Below are positions 44,276 through 56,870 of a stretch of 64,000 nt of DNA, piece by piece. Every line of letters begins with the position of its first letter. Position 1 is the first letter of the stretch. The stretch is from Ceratothoa steindachneri (Eukaryota; Arthropoda; Malacostraca; Isopoda; Cymothoidae). The DNA lies in assembly GCA_963969495.1 (NCBI GenBank), contig OZ018327.1, forward strand, positions 35,017,175-35,081,174, in the 5' to 3' direction. The position numbers were made by a program, and so were the translations under genes. Under the pieces are notes generated by a model. The model searched no databases. It was given only the letters and a program-made list of their open reading frames with translations, and was not told the origin of the DNA.

Positions 44276-44600
44276 TCGAATGTACAGAGCATCGAATGGA
44301 CAAAGTATCGAATGGACAAATTTCGATTTTGTATCTTCTTAGGCTAGGTAAGGCTGTTAACAATTCTGCTGTGACATCTCTTAGGGGATTGTAGGACAGA
44401 GTAACGAAGGACAAATTATCGAATGGACAAAATATAGAATGAACAAATTATCGAGTGGACAAATTATCTAATGGAAAGAGCATCGAATGGACAAAGTATC
44501 GAATGGACAAAGTATCGAAGACAAAGTATCGGATGGACAGAGCATCGAATGGACAAAGTATCGAAGACAAAGTATCGAATTGACAAAATATAGCATGATC
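44276..44600 (+). repeat. 16-bp tandem array, inner part of left MULE end
   Basis: About fifteen units of ATCGAATGGACAAAGT, some lacking two bases (ATCGAAGACAAAGT). A unique-looking segment at 44330-44420 duplicates 41080-41165 in the same orientation. Confidence 0.92.
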
Positions 44601-44902
44601 GTGGATCATTGCTGTAATCAGTGATTTTTAATTTTTAAAATAAATAACTTTGAAGTTCGACATAAATGATGATTTTATGGGACTTAAGGAACGTATGAAT
44701 TAAACAAATAGTAAAGTTGAAATATTTATTTGAAAGATAATACAGTTGCAATGAAAAAAAAGATAAATATTTTTATATAGGTATGACGATTACAATGCTT
44801 GAAATTAATCTAAATATTGAAAACAAATTAAGAAATTGAAATTTTATTAAAAATAACATAAATTTTATTTTTTTAGGGGCACTTAAAGCTATCAAAATAT
44901 AA

Positions 44903-46215
44903 CTAAAGGTTGCAGGCGATGGCTTTAAGATATTCTATTTTAGAACTGACGTTGTATCTATCAATAATACATTTAAGTCGATCGTTTACGATAGCATAAT
45001 TTTTGTTTTTTCTTTGGACCTTTCTGCAGTTGCCCTAAAATCATTTCAGTGTTGGCTTGTTCCAGGCGTAGTTTTCTCAAAAGTTTATCTTCTGTAGGGT
45101 GACAAATCTGTTGTGAAAAGCATTATATCACCCTTGAACTGAATTGTTCGTTCTTGACAAATCATTTGCAACTCTTTTGTAAACTAACCACAAGTCACTA
45201 TCTAATACTGACTTTCTTCTTTCTCCCCCCGCCCTCTGAATAATACCTAACCATGTAGCTTCAAAATACTGTAAAAACTCTCCAATGATTTCATCATCAT
45301 TTCTTCATCAAAAGTTTCCATTAGTTTATTGAACACATCGTAAACATCACGGGGAGGAATAAAAGCAAACGCTTGAGGTTGTTTTATAATTATTGCATTA
45401 TTGTGGTCCCTATACCAGGCTTGCAAGCTTAAGGTCTGTATTTTTCTCCACAAACACTGCCCCCCACCAAAAAAAAAGAAACAAAAAACCATAGATTGAA
45501 GCTTCAGGAAAAAAAAAATTATTGAGGGCTGAGCGTTCAAAATCAAACATTATGGAAAGAGGATATAATTGATGTATGCAAAATATTAAAAATGGGTGGA
45601 ATAAGTTTTCTCATATTTCTTCTCAGTAATGCAATATATGTACCAAAGGTAGAGTCTTATTTTCACCAACAATACCATGAATGGTATATAGTTGTTTTCT
45701 AATAGTGGCTGAATTAAATGCTCCATCACAAAACCATCTTCTATGTGACTTCAAAAGGTGATGTTTTAGGCTGTCGAATATACTTTCACTTCGTGTTCAT
45801 TTAACAATAACAAAAAGTTCGCTTCTTGTTGTTAGAGTAAAATCTTCTTCCGTTAATTTAGAATTGCGAATTCTTATTATTGTCCTGAAGAGGATTTCTT
45901 TTTTTGAAGCTTTCCAATGATGTCAACTGGAGTATCACTTGTTCACTTACTTATAAAAGAAAAATGAAATGCTTCAGAGTGACGAGCATTGTGTTTAATT
46001 TTTTTCTTAATTTGAATTGCTTCATTTGGAGAGTTATCAAGCAGATAGCAATGTTCTTTAGTTATGTTGACGCTGTCTTCGGTTATTGCCAAACCTTTGC
46101 AAAAAAGTTGTTTTTCGCATTTCTAATATATTCTGCTATTCATCATTTTGTCGATGTGATATACGTAACCTTCATGGAAGAGTTTCTTTCCTCCTACTTG
46201 CGTATTGATAATTTC
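44903..46215 (-). pseudogene. MULE transposase with FLYWCH-type zinc finger
   Basis: N-terminal finger (46194-46090): LFHEGYVYHIDKMMNSRIY then a stop where Trp is expected, KCEK and CKGLAITE (FLYWCH pattern). Catalytic domain: HRRWFCDGAFNSATIRKQLY (first Asp in DGAF), TIHGIVGENKTLPLVHIL, MFDFERSALN (second Asp), WRKIQTLSLQAWYRDHNNAI, KQPQAFAFIPPRDVYDVFNK. C-terminal part: SDLWLVYKRVANDLSRTNNS, VQGWYNAFHNRF, DRLKCIIDRYNVSSKIEYLK, AIACNL then stop at 44903. Order and spacing match full MULE transposases. There are several stops and shifts. Confidence 0.9.
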
Positions 46216-47214
46216 GATTATAAAAGCTATAATGAAATTACAAACGTAAAGCTTGAAGGAATAGATGAGATTCTAGTGAATAAAGTGTCTGGCGACTGGC
46301 GATGTGAGGTTAGAAAGGAAATTCTCCCTTTCTAGCCATGGTTAAGGCTAATATTTATAGTCAAATGAATGCAAGGGAAATTAAAGTTTTTGTGATGTGA
46401 TTAGAGTTAGATTTGGGGCATGGTGAATCTTAGCGAAAGTCCCATGGCTGTAATCCAGGAGGGCCTAGGAAAGTTTCTAGTGAATTATCAGTTGGAAATC
46501 AAATAAATATAAGTGGGTTTCACACATGTCAACTTTTAGATTCTAAGAAATTTATTTAAACTCATTCACATAGAGTTTATTGGAAGCGCATTATTGCCTC
46601 TTAATATCTATTGGAAGCGCGGAATTTAGGTTGATTAACGGATTCTATCACGTTGGAGCGCAAATCCTTATATCCTTATCTAGCAAGTTTATGATCTGAT
46701 CTTATCTTCTCTGACAAGCTTGACCTATTAATGTTTTAGAATGTTTATTAATCAGCGTAGAATTCTCAAATGGATTTGCGCTACCAACGTAGCTGTATAA
46801 ATTTGCCGATTTACCTATGCGAAACCTCACAACATAAATGCCCAACACGATTATCTGAAGCTTCAGAGGTTTTCCCCCCTTAATTAAATTTTCCCTATAA
46901 TAAAAAGAAATCCTATGGCAATCACAAAATATAAAGGTATTTTGATATTCATATATTTAATTCTTCTAAATAAATAAATAGTAATTCTCTTAAATTAAAA
47001 TTTTGTTAGCATTTCCTTTTTACTGGAGGGGCGAAACTTATTGTTTGAGGTATGGGGTGCGGAATTTTAGAATTGTTAATGCTTTTGTGCATTCGGCAGA
47101 TGTACTCTCGGTTCGAAAAATATTTCCCTTGAACGCGCTTCGTTCGAATGTGCGTTCGGTTATTGTATTCTCGATGAACATATTGTTCGATACGCCCCCC
47201 CTCCCCCTGTCATC
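46216..47214. other. MULE internal sequence without recognised gene
   Basis: AT-rich. The plus ORF at 45904-46335 is antisense to the transposase pseudogene. No cargo gene is recognisable. Confidence 0.5.
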
Positions 47215-47585
47215 CGTTTTATGTATATTGTCCGTTTGATATTTTGTCCATTCGCTACTCTGTCCATTCGATGCTTTGTCTTTGGATACTTTGTCATGCG
47301 ATACTTTGTCCTTCGATACTCAGTCCCTTCGCTATTTTGTCCATTCTATACTTTGTCCATTCGCTACTTTGTCCATTCGCTACTTTGTCCTTCGATACTT
47401 TGTACTTCGATACTTTGTCCATTTGCTACTTTGTCCATTCGCTAATTTGTTCTTCGATACTTTGTCTTTCGCTACTTTGTCGATTCGAAACTTTGTCGAT
47501 TCGATATTTTGTCGATTCGATACTTTGTTCTTCGATAATTTGCCCTTCGATCCTTTGTTCTTCGATACTTTCTTCTTCGATACTC
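47215..47585 (-). repeat. 16-bp tandem array, right MULE end (inverted)
   Basis: About 23 units of ACTTTGTCCATTCGAT, the reverse complement of the left arrays. Overlapping plus-strand ORFs up to 143 residues exist only because of the repeat. Confidence 0.93.
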
Positions 47586-47772
47586 TCTCCGAACACGCTC
47601 CTAGGACTTGGTTATAAGAAAAAATATAAATCATCTGAATCTGTTCTTGGGTTGGCTTCATATACGTTTTTATAAATGTAAACATGGTTTTGGGACGCAC
47701 TTTATTTATTAAAATTATTATAGTGAAATTTTTTCGCAATCTTTTTCAGTTTAACAAAAATTATATGAAGTA

Positions 47773-48266
47773 TAGATAGAGGTATGGAGGAAAAGAAGCG
47801 ATGAAAAAATAAAGAACGAAAGTAGAGCGCAGCGAGTTGCGAACTGCTTTCTGCGTCGCCTGACAACCGTTTTGCGAGTGGCTTATCTATTGCGCCATCC
47901 TTAGTCTAAAAAAACTCATTCAAGCGATTTTATTTTTAACCGACCGCTTGCACTTCTTGGTACACTACACAGCCACTTCCTAGAAGCGGAGCGTATTTTG
48001 AAGAATGAAGACGACGAAGCCACTTTTAGACGTTATCCAAGGCGTAATACTCCATCCCCGAGTCTGGGCAACATTGTGGATAGAGGAGTTGTAGGAAAAG
48101 GGCGATGAAAAAAAAGGAAAGTAAAACGCGGCGAGTTGCAAACAGCTTCCTGCGTTACCTGACTACCCTTGGCGAGCGGCTTAGCGACTGTGCCATGTTC
48201 GGGTTTAGATAGACACATTCAAGCGAAGCGTTTAAACTGCCCATTTGGACTTCCTCGCACACTACA
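47773..48266 (-). mobile_element. Dimeric tRNA-related SINE, copy 2
   Basis: Same dimer as 36984-37407 but on the minus strand. GAAGTA lies on both sides (47767-47772 and 48267-48272). Both monomers keep the A-box-like ATGGCRCARTCGMT region and the B-box-like GTTYGCAACTCGC. The inter-monomer linker with ATGTTGCCCAGACTC is conserved. Confidence 0.8.
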
Positions 48267-48484
48267 GAAGTAATAGTGAATTTCAAAGGATTTTCACATT
48301 GGCGTACTTCTTTGAACAGGATTTACGAACGGCTACAGAAAATCGAATAGGAGTGAAGAGGTAAGTGGAATTTTGGAGTGAGGAAGCTTACAGAGCCATT
48401 ATCTTAGTTATATAATTTCTAATGATGTCTCCCTAAACATGCACTCATTGGAGACGTACATTTATATATTCTCAGCTGTCGCAT

Positions 48485-48735
48485 TGCGACCTTGCAAAGA
48501 ATCAGTCTCGATTTACAAGGCCGAGCTAGAATGGATTATATCAATTTTCCATCCTCTCCGATAGAAGGGGTGACGCATATAAAACCAATTGATATGTAAA
48601 CTTTTGTCTGGGTTAGAAAAGCTGGATCATGAATCACCCTCTCATGGTTGTAAGAGTAGCTTCTTCCGAGGGCTTGATGGAAAACTTAGCTAGCTGCAAA
48701 ATGTCATTTTAACCGCATAATTAGAATTATGTCAT
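48485..48735. repeat. Dispersed repeat shared with 38510-38600
   Basis: TTCTTCCGAGGGCTTGATGG and TTTTAACCGCATAATTA match TCCTTCCGAGGGCTTTGAGG and TCTAACCGCATAATTA in the same order and spacing. The identity of the family is unknown. Confidence 0.65.
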
Positions 48736-48749
48736 TACCCCAAAATATT

Positions 48750-50827
<2,078 letters not shown>

Positions 50828-50960
50828 ATGTTAGGTCTGGTTTAGTTAGGTTTGCTTAAGTTAGGTGAGGTTAGGTAAGTTGTTGTTAGGATAAGTTTGG
50901 TTGGGTTAGACGACGTAAGGTTTGGTTAGGGTTGATTAGGTTAAGGTTAGGTTAAAAGAA
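50828..50960. repeat. Degenerate telomere-like (TTAGG) array
   Basis: Many near-copies of TTAGG/TTAGGT, for example AGTTAGGTGAGGTTAGGTAA and GGTTAAGGTTAGGTT. TTAGG is the usual arthropod telomere unit. This is a worn interstitial array or a related minisatellite. Confidence 0.65.
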
Positions 50961-51420
50961 CAGATGGGCAGGAGAGGTTAAATCCTGTGAGTTCTTTTCC
51001 TGCTTTTTTTGTTGCCTTTTTGTCCGTGACCCCCTACCCCACCCCCACCTCCCCCAGAGATTCATATAGAGGGGGTCCCAAACGTAATGTGAATATGAAT
51101 GCAAAACAGAGAGCGTGAATTAAAGATGTAAAGTATAATGGCGATAGAGGCGGGAACTAAAGTGAAAAAGTAACGCTGTCAATATTATTATTAATAACCC
51201 CCCCTCCCCCGTCTATTTTCTTACCCCCGATCGCCGGAGCGGATAATGGGTGCCTTTATACCATGCCATCTACCATCAATTTTCTATTATTTGGTTAAAA
51301 ATGAAAAGAATCACAAAATGCATTTAACAAAGATAATTTTTAATAAGAAGCCTTTCTCCCCCCCCCCTTTGTAGACACTTATAATATCATTTAAAATGAA
51401 ACAAAGATATTTTTATTTTC

Positions 51421-51690
51421 TTACGAGAACTCCAACATAAATGGTAAAGATGAGACTGCAATGAGTGAACCAAACTCCTCCTTTTGCACCTTCAAAATAT
51501 CAATCTGGGCATTCGACCAGGAGCGCTTAGTCGCTTGGGTATGTGATCTTGGATCCACGCAATTTGGCTGATGGTCTACCCTTTCGTGATGATATCCAAT
51601 GATATTAGCCAAAGATAAATCGGACGTTCATTACAACACTACCATTTAAGGCAAGGGTTTAGTACTTCTGGTACTTCAACAACTAGATTC
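51421..51690 (-). pseudogene. Merlin/IS1016-type transposase C-terminal fragment
   Basis: Minus frame: IIGYHHERVDHQPNCVDPRS, then HTQATKRSWSNAQIDILKVQ. This matches the conserved GY.HE.VNHS..FVDP...HTQ.IE..W...K block at the end of ISXO2/Merlin-type transposases. The rest of the element and its ends were not found. Confidence 0.78.
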
Positions 51691-51934
51691 TGTTCTCTCA
51701 AACAAGAAACTGTAGTGATTTCAAGAGATAAACATTGCAATAAATTCTACTACCAGTATTTTGAGGTTTATTCAGATCTTTTATTGACTCCGATAGCAAA
51801 TTAAATACAACCTGAACCCCAAATTGGGTTTGTTTGGTTTGCTTGTTTACCCCAGGAGATCGTGAAGATACTGTAAAGCACAGGATAATAAGACCAACAC
51901 GGAAATCACTATGGCAACGCTGCCAATCGAGGTA

Positions 51935-51962
51935 GTGTGTGTGTGTGTGTGGGGGGGGGGGA
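51935..51962. repeat. (GT)n followed by poly-G
   Basis: Nine or so GT units, then eleven or so G. Confidence 0.9.
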
Positions 51963-52221
51963 TCGGTAGCATTATGTATTTGCCATCAACCTGCAAGCGC
52001 TTGGAACCGTCCGTGGCCCAAAAGATCGCCACCATTCCATGCGAGGGGAGTGTGGATTGAAAATCTCTTCGGGTAACCAGGCAGACGAAGAGCGATGTAA
52101 TGTTTGTGTGGAAGAACAGAGTAAAAGAAGAGAACGGTTCTGTAATTGGCTATGTGTGTATGACTTAGACTTGACTCACTGCCTGATAGGCGGCAGCTCC
52201 CTACAGACGCCGATTTTTTTT

Positions 52222-52304
52222 GTGTGTCCATTCACGCCGAGAATCGAACCCGGTACTTAGGGGTTAAAATCCACCCCCTTATCCACTTAGCCATGATCTC
52301 AGGC
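52222..52304 (-). mobile_element. tRNA-derived SINE head
   Basis: The minus strand has an A-box-like TGGCTAAGTGGATAAGG (about 52293-52277) and a perfect B box GGTTCGATTC (52250-52241), with a pairable T-arm (CCGGG/CTCGG). The acceptor ends do not pair, so it is not a functional tRNA. Confidence 0.7.
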
Positions 52305-52751
52305 TGTATACTGGCGATGTGGAGATGTTGATATAGAAGGGGTGGTTGGGGGTGGGTAGTATTTGAAGGGGTACAAGGGGGGGTATGTGTGTTGAAGTGT
52401 GAAAGGGCAGATTTTTATGTAATAAGGATGTAGAGGTTTGACCAAGGGGGGGGGGGGTGAAGAAGAGGGAAGAATACCTAGGTGAATATGTAAATAAAGG
52501 GAGGGGATGGGGGAGGGGTCCCTCAAATATATATAGAGGCAGATCCCTATACAGGGGCCGGGAGGAGAAACTGTAGTTGGTGGGGGCAGAAGGGCACATA
52601 ATCCTCCAGAAGCCACCTGACATCTTGTGGGTACGTAAAATGATAGATAAGGAAAAGAAAGGGGGGGTGGGGGAAGAGAGAAGGCAATTAAGTACATAAT
52701 AATTATCATGATAATTATGACTAATAAATGGTATCCTTTCCCTAATTACAA

Positions 52752-53230
52752 GGGATCTTTGCCTAGTGGGTGCGGTGTTGGACTTCTAGCGTCTAGGCAC
52801 GGGTTCGATTCCCGGCAAAAACGGACATAAGCTGACCGCCCACTGGGCGGATACACTGATGTTCTCCTCTCGCGGGAGTAAGAAGCTACATACGCAACAT
52901 CATTTACATAGGTAATCAAAACGCGCTATCTTTTCCATTCCGGTCTTCACAAGACACTACCAATAAGTGACTACTGTTGCCTATGGGACCCTTCATATCC
53001 ACATAGCCTGACACGGAACCAGGCGGTCCCCGGGGGGCTCGTGAAGGGTTCCAAGGTCGCTGGTGGGAGTATCCCCCCGCCCCTACGACTACCTTCTTCC
53101 CTAACGGGGATCTCTTCCTGGTTTTTCTTCGGGTTCTCTAGTGATTTTGCGTTCTGATTTTTATGTACATTACATTATCCGGTCGGTGGATTTCGCCCAC
53201 GATTCGAGGGATGAATGATAGTACTTATTT
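52752..53230 (+). mobile_element. tRNA-derived SINE with long body
   Basis: A-box-like TTGCCTAGTGGGTG (52759) and B box GGTTCGATTCCC (52802). A 5-bp anticodon-type stem TGGAC/GTCTA encloses TTCTAGC, giving anticodon CTA. The GC-richer body continues to about 53230. The acceptor stem is not pairable, so I call a SINE rather than a tRNA gene. The 3' limit is approximate. Confidence 0.65.
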
Positions 53231-53249
53231 ATCTTTTTTATAATCTTTG

Positions 53250-55235
53250 ATCAGTTGAAAATGAGAATAAAAGTCTAAGAGAGAAACGAAATAAAAAAAA
53301 TAGAGATGTAGAAAGAAAGTGAGGGTGAGAAAGCATCAGTTGTAACACCTCACGCAACAAATTCCATTGGTCGGATTAGGCGATCTCTCCACATCCGTTG
53401 CGTGGCCATTTTGCATATAAATAAAGCGGACAAAGACAAAGTGGCCCCTTTACCCCACCCCCAATCCCCGGAGCGACGAACCACTTAATTCCCAAAGAAG
53501 AAAAGGAAATGTACTCTGCTGTCGTTAGGCAACATTTCACCCTTTGAGTTTTAGCGTCATAAATTTTCGCGCTAAAAACTTCCCACAATTTTTCCCGCCA
53601 ACTTTCGCGCCAAATTTCGGCGCCATTTTCGCCTCAACTTTATAAGTTCATGATTAAATGATTAATATAGTTTTGTTTATTTTTTTTAATTTAATTCAGC
53701 CACCTTTGTGTATGTATGCTGTATGTCTGTAGATGGGGAAGGCTTATTACACATGCAAAGGGAAGGGCCGGATATTTTACGTATACATGTGTGTAAAGGG
53801 TTATGTGAAGTTTCATATCTGTGCTAATGCATATGCCTGTGCTAATCTCATATGCGTATTATACGTATATGATAGTAGTGCATGTGTGCGTGGTAGTGTG
53901 AAGTTTCATGTCTGTCTTAATCCATGTATGTCCCTAAATTCTGTGTGAATGTACCCATTTATCACTGAAATATTGTACGAACTTAAAGTGTATATATGTA
54001 CTTAAACATGTGGAGTGTATATAAAATACATGTGTGGCTTAATGTATGCTTATAGACTATATGTACACATCTCGAGTGTAAACACGTAGACAGGACAAGA
54101 GGGGAACTTCACCAACAGAATGGCAGAAGGGTGAAAGCGATGGCAGAAAATGGATGAATTTTTCGGTCAGATGAATTGAATTTGCGATAAGCTTAAATTG
54201 GCAGACTGGATTCGCACCGGGAACCGGGAATCGGGGCTGTAGAATATGGCTTAATTATAAATGCATTAAATTCTGATTGCTCCTCCTGCTGGGAGGGGGG
54301 GGGGCAGCAGGGATCAGCGCTCGAGTCGTGTTGATTGCGGAATTCGACCACTTCTGCCCCTCCCAAAGGGGTACAGAGGGAGATCTCCCTATTCGTGCCA
54401 CTAAAATCTCCCTCAATAGAGTTTTTAGCGTGCCTCACTAACCCTAGCACTTCAGGTTGAAGTCTGTTGTAGCATTTTCATCTCTAATTTTGTTCTTTCT
54501 TTGTTTCTGCATTTTTTTCTCTTTTTTAGCTTTTCTCTGGACTGATTAGTGCCCAAACGAAGGGAAAGAGGGCGTTAAATATCTTCAAATTCCCTATTTT
54601 ATACTGCATCCCTGTTCGTGACTCAGGTACTAGGATCATAAATTTGGGCCCTCATGTTCTTTGCCGGGAATACCATGGGGGTCATAAGTACGAGGGGAAA
54701 GGGAAAAGGGTACGAAGAATCCTGTTTAGAGGCGCCTGTCATAGAAGACGACTAAGCACGGATATGGGTCATTGAGCGGGGAATAACGAACTTGCGAGTT
54801 TTGTTCCTACGAGCACCGTTTCCAATGGTAGTAACCCATCCAGTCATGTAGGTAGTGGCATTGATGTGCGCGAACCACATATTTTGGAAAAGGGATTTGC
54901 TTCGGGCGTTCACCATAATAAGATAGTAGTATTAGTAGTAGTAGTGAGTTGCGCCACCCGCCCCTCCTCATGGTTGGGATCCGGCGATCAGATAATGAAA
55001 TGCGCATAAAGATAAGTATGTCAATCGCTGGCAAGCCCGAAGGAACCATAAGTCTGTCCTCATTTGTGGTTCCGCGTCAGGAGGTGGATATGAGCACCCC
55101 ATTAGGGGGCTGTGGTATCCCATCAGATGAGAGAGTGGGTCTGTAGTGCTGCGAAGACGGGAAGGGGAATGATAGCGGATGGGGGATTGGCTATGTGCGT
55201 GATGATGAGTGTGGAGCTACGAGTACTTATCCGGG
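53250..55235. other. No recognised gene; E2F-like cluster and (AGT)n
   Basis: Four E2F-like motifs lie at 53564-53634. GTGAAGTTTCAT is duplicated at 53805 and 53898. A short (AGT)n lies at 54926-54946. ORFs at 53733-53948 and 54193-54450 have no recognisable domain. Confidence 0.45.
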
Positions 55236-55239
55236 AGGG

Positions 55240-55445
55240 AAAGATAAATTATATAATAAATAAAGATAAATTGGATGATAAAGAGAGAGAAAGAGAGATA
55301 AATTGGATAAGAAAGAGAGAGAAAGAAAGATAAATTGGATAAGAAAGAGAGAAAGGACGATAAATTGAGTGAGAAAGAGAGATAAATTGGATAATAAAGA
55401 GAGAGAAAGAAGATAAATTGGATGAGAAGGAGAGAAAGATTTAAT
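55240..55445. repeat. Purine-rich minisatellite, array 1
   Basis: Degenerate units of AGATAAATTGGATGAGAAAG with GAGAGAAAGA. It is the same family as 56340-56870. Confidence 0.88.
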
Positions 55446-56339
55446 TGATTAATATCGAGTAAAATAATCCTATTAAATTATTTCAGTGTAAGAAATTGAA
55501 ACTAGATGAATGGTTGGCCAAATCTAATGTTTATATATCAGGATTAACCACACGATGGTATTTAGGTATGATCGCAAAATTACGCTACCGTGGTGAGTTA
55601 AATGGTTGACAGAACGAGGTGGTGGTGAAACACGGGTATTCAGCAATGACCCCCTTGCCCCCTTACACTAACACCATCAGTAAAAATATTCTACTTCTCT
55701 AATGTGTAATACGATAGTTTTTCCTTCCTCTTTTACTTCTTCACGTTCTTCGTCTCTTTTTTTCTTCTTCCACCTCTTTTCTAATGTTTATGACAGTAAT
55801 TTTCATTTTTGTCCTTTTTTTTACTTCTTATACTCGTTCTTCTTCTTTTATTCTCTTATTTTCTAATATTAAATAAGGTAGTGTTTTTAATGCACGGGCT
55901 AGCCTTAGAGTAGCACACATTCAGCTCACGAATGTAGGTGTGTGATTCCCTGACTCTGTAATCTATTGCGATTGATTGTGATTCCCTGACTCTGTAATCT
56001 ATTGCGATTGAAGGTAATTCCCTTGATCGCGAAAACTTGATCCAGCAGGGCGCCGTCCTGTTTTCTTCTCTCTTCTATATTGGAGAATGAAAGAGGCCAT
56101 TTCGAGGCCGATGTTCAAGTAATTAAAAGTCGAGTATCCAATTGAAGCAAGATTAAACCTAATTATCTGCAGCAAATGCATTTTTAATGGCACTCGTCAA
56201 TAATATTTGATAATATTCGTCATCAATTCCCCCCATTCGACCTTAATTAACAACGTAATCCATTTTTTTCCGTGTGTATGTGTTAGTGTAGACAAACACT
56301 CGATCGTGCACACGTTTTAGCCCTTGAAAGAGAGTTTGA
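55446..56339. other. AT-rich; 36-bp tandem duplication at 55941-56010
   Basis: TGATTCCCTGACTCTGTAAT with ATTGCGATTG is repeated twice at a 36-bp interval. Pyrimidine-rich patches lie at 55720-55860. No gene is recognised. Confidence 0.6.
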
Positions 56340-56870
56340 AACGGAGAAAGAAAGATTAATTCGATGAGAAAGAGAGAGAAAGAAAGATAAATTGGATGGG
56401 AAAGAGAGAAAAATAAAGATAAATTGGATGGGAAAGAGAGATAATGAAAGATAAATTGGATTAAAAAAAAAGATAAATTGAATAAGAAAGAAAGATTGGA
56501 TGATTAAGAGAGAGAAAGAAAGATACATTTGATGGGATAGAGAGAGAAAGATAAATTGGATGCGAAAGATATAGAAAGAAAGATAAATTAGATGGGAATG
56601 AGAGAGAAAGAAAGATAAATTAGATGAGAAAGAAAGATAAATTGTATGATAAAGAGAGAGAAAGAAAAATAAGTTGGATAAGAAAGAGAGAAAGAAAGAT
56701 AAATTGGATAAGAAAGGGAGAGAAAGAAAGATAAATTGAATGAGAAAGAGAGATAAATAAAGTAAATTGGATGGTAAAGAGAGAGAAAGAAGATAAATTG
56801 GATGAGAAAGAGAGAGAAAGTTAAATTGGATGAGAAAGAGAGATAAAGAAAAAGAGATACTATTTCTTTC
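56340..56870. repeat. Purine-rich minisatellite, array 2
   Basis: About 17 variable units of GATAAATTGGATGAGAAAGA type. Unit length varies because GA and GAAA blocks expand and shrink. Confidence 0.9.

Larger units (their letters stand above)
41080..47600 (-). mobile_element. Mutator-like element (MULE) with tandem-repeat ends
   Basis: Arrays of the 16-bp unit ATCGAATGGACAAAGT lie at the left (41155-41238 and 44276-44600) and, inverted, at the right (47215-47585), around a MULE transposase pseudogene. Outer flanks also match in inverse: CCTAGG...GGAGAGAGTAATGAAGG on the left and CCTAGG...GGAGAGAGTATCGAAG on the right (complement). Long repeat-built ends are known in MULEs. A 3034-bp transposon interrupts the left end. 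Exact outer limits and the expected ~9-bp duplication were not resolved. Confidence 0.75.

Noticed and set aside
45904..46335. 143-residue plus-strand ORF, membrane-like
   Set aside because: Antisense to the N-terminal part of the MULE transposase, whose motifs are recognisable on the minus strand.
47221..47675. Overlapping Cys/Phe/Ser-rich ORFs on the plus strand
   Set aside because: They are the 16-bp MULE terminal repeat read in three frames.
52222..52826. Two functional tRNA genes
   Set aside because: A and B boxes are present but the acceptor stems do not pair; SINE heads explain them better.
54180..54300. tRNA-like end (GGTGCGAATCCAGTCTGCC) on the minus strand
   Set aside because: There is a weak B-box-like string but no A box at a suitable distance; not enough to call.
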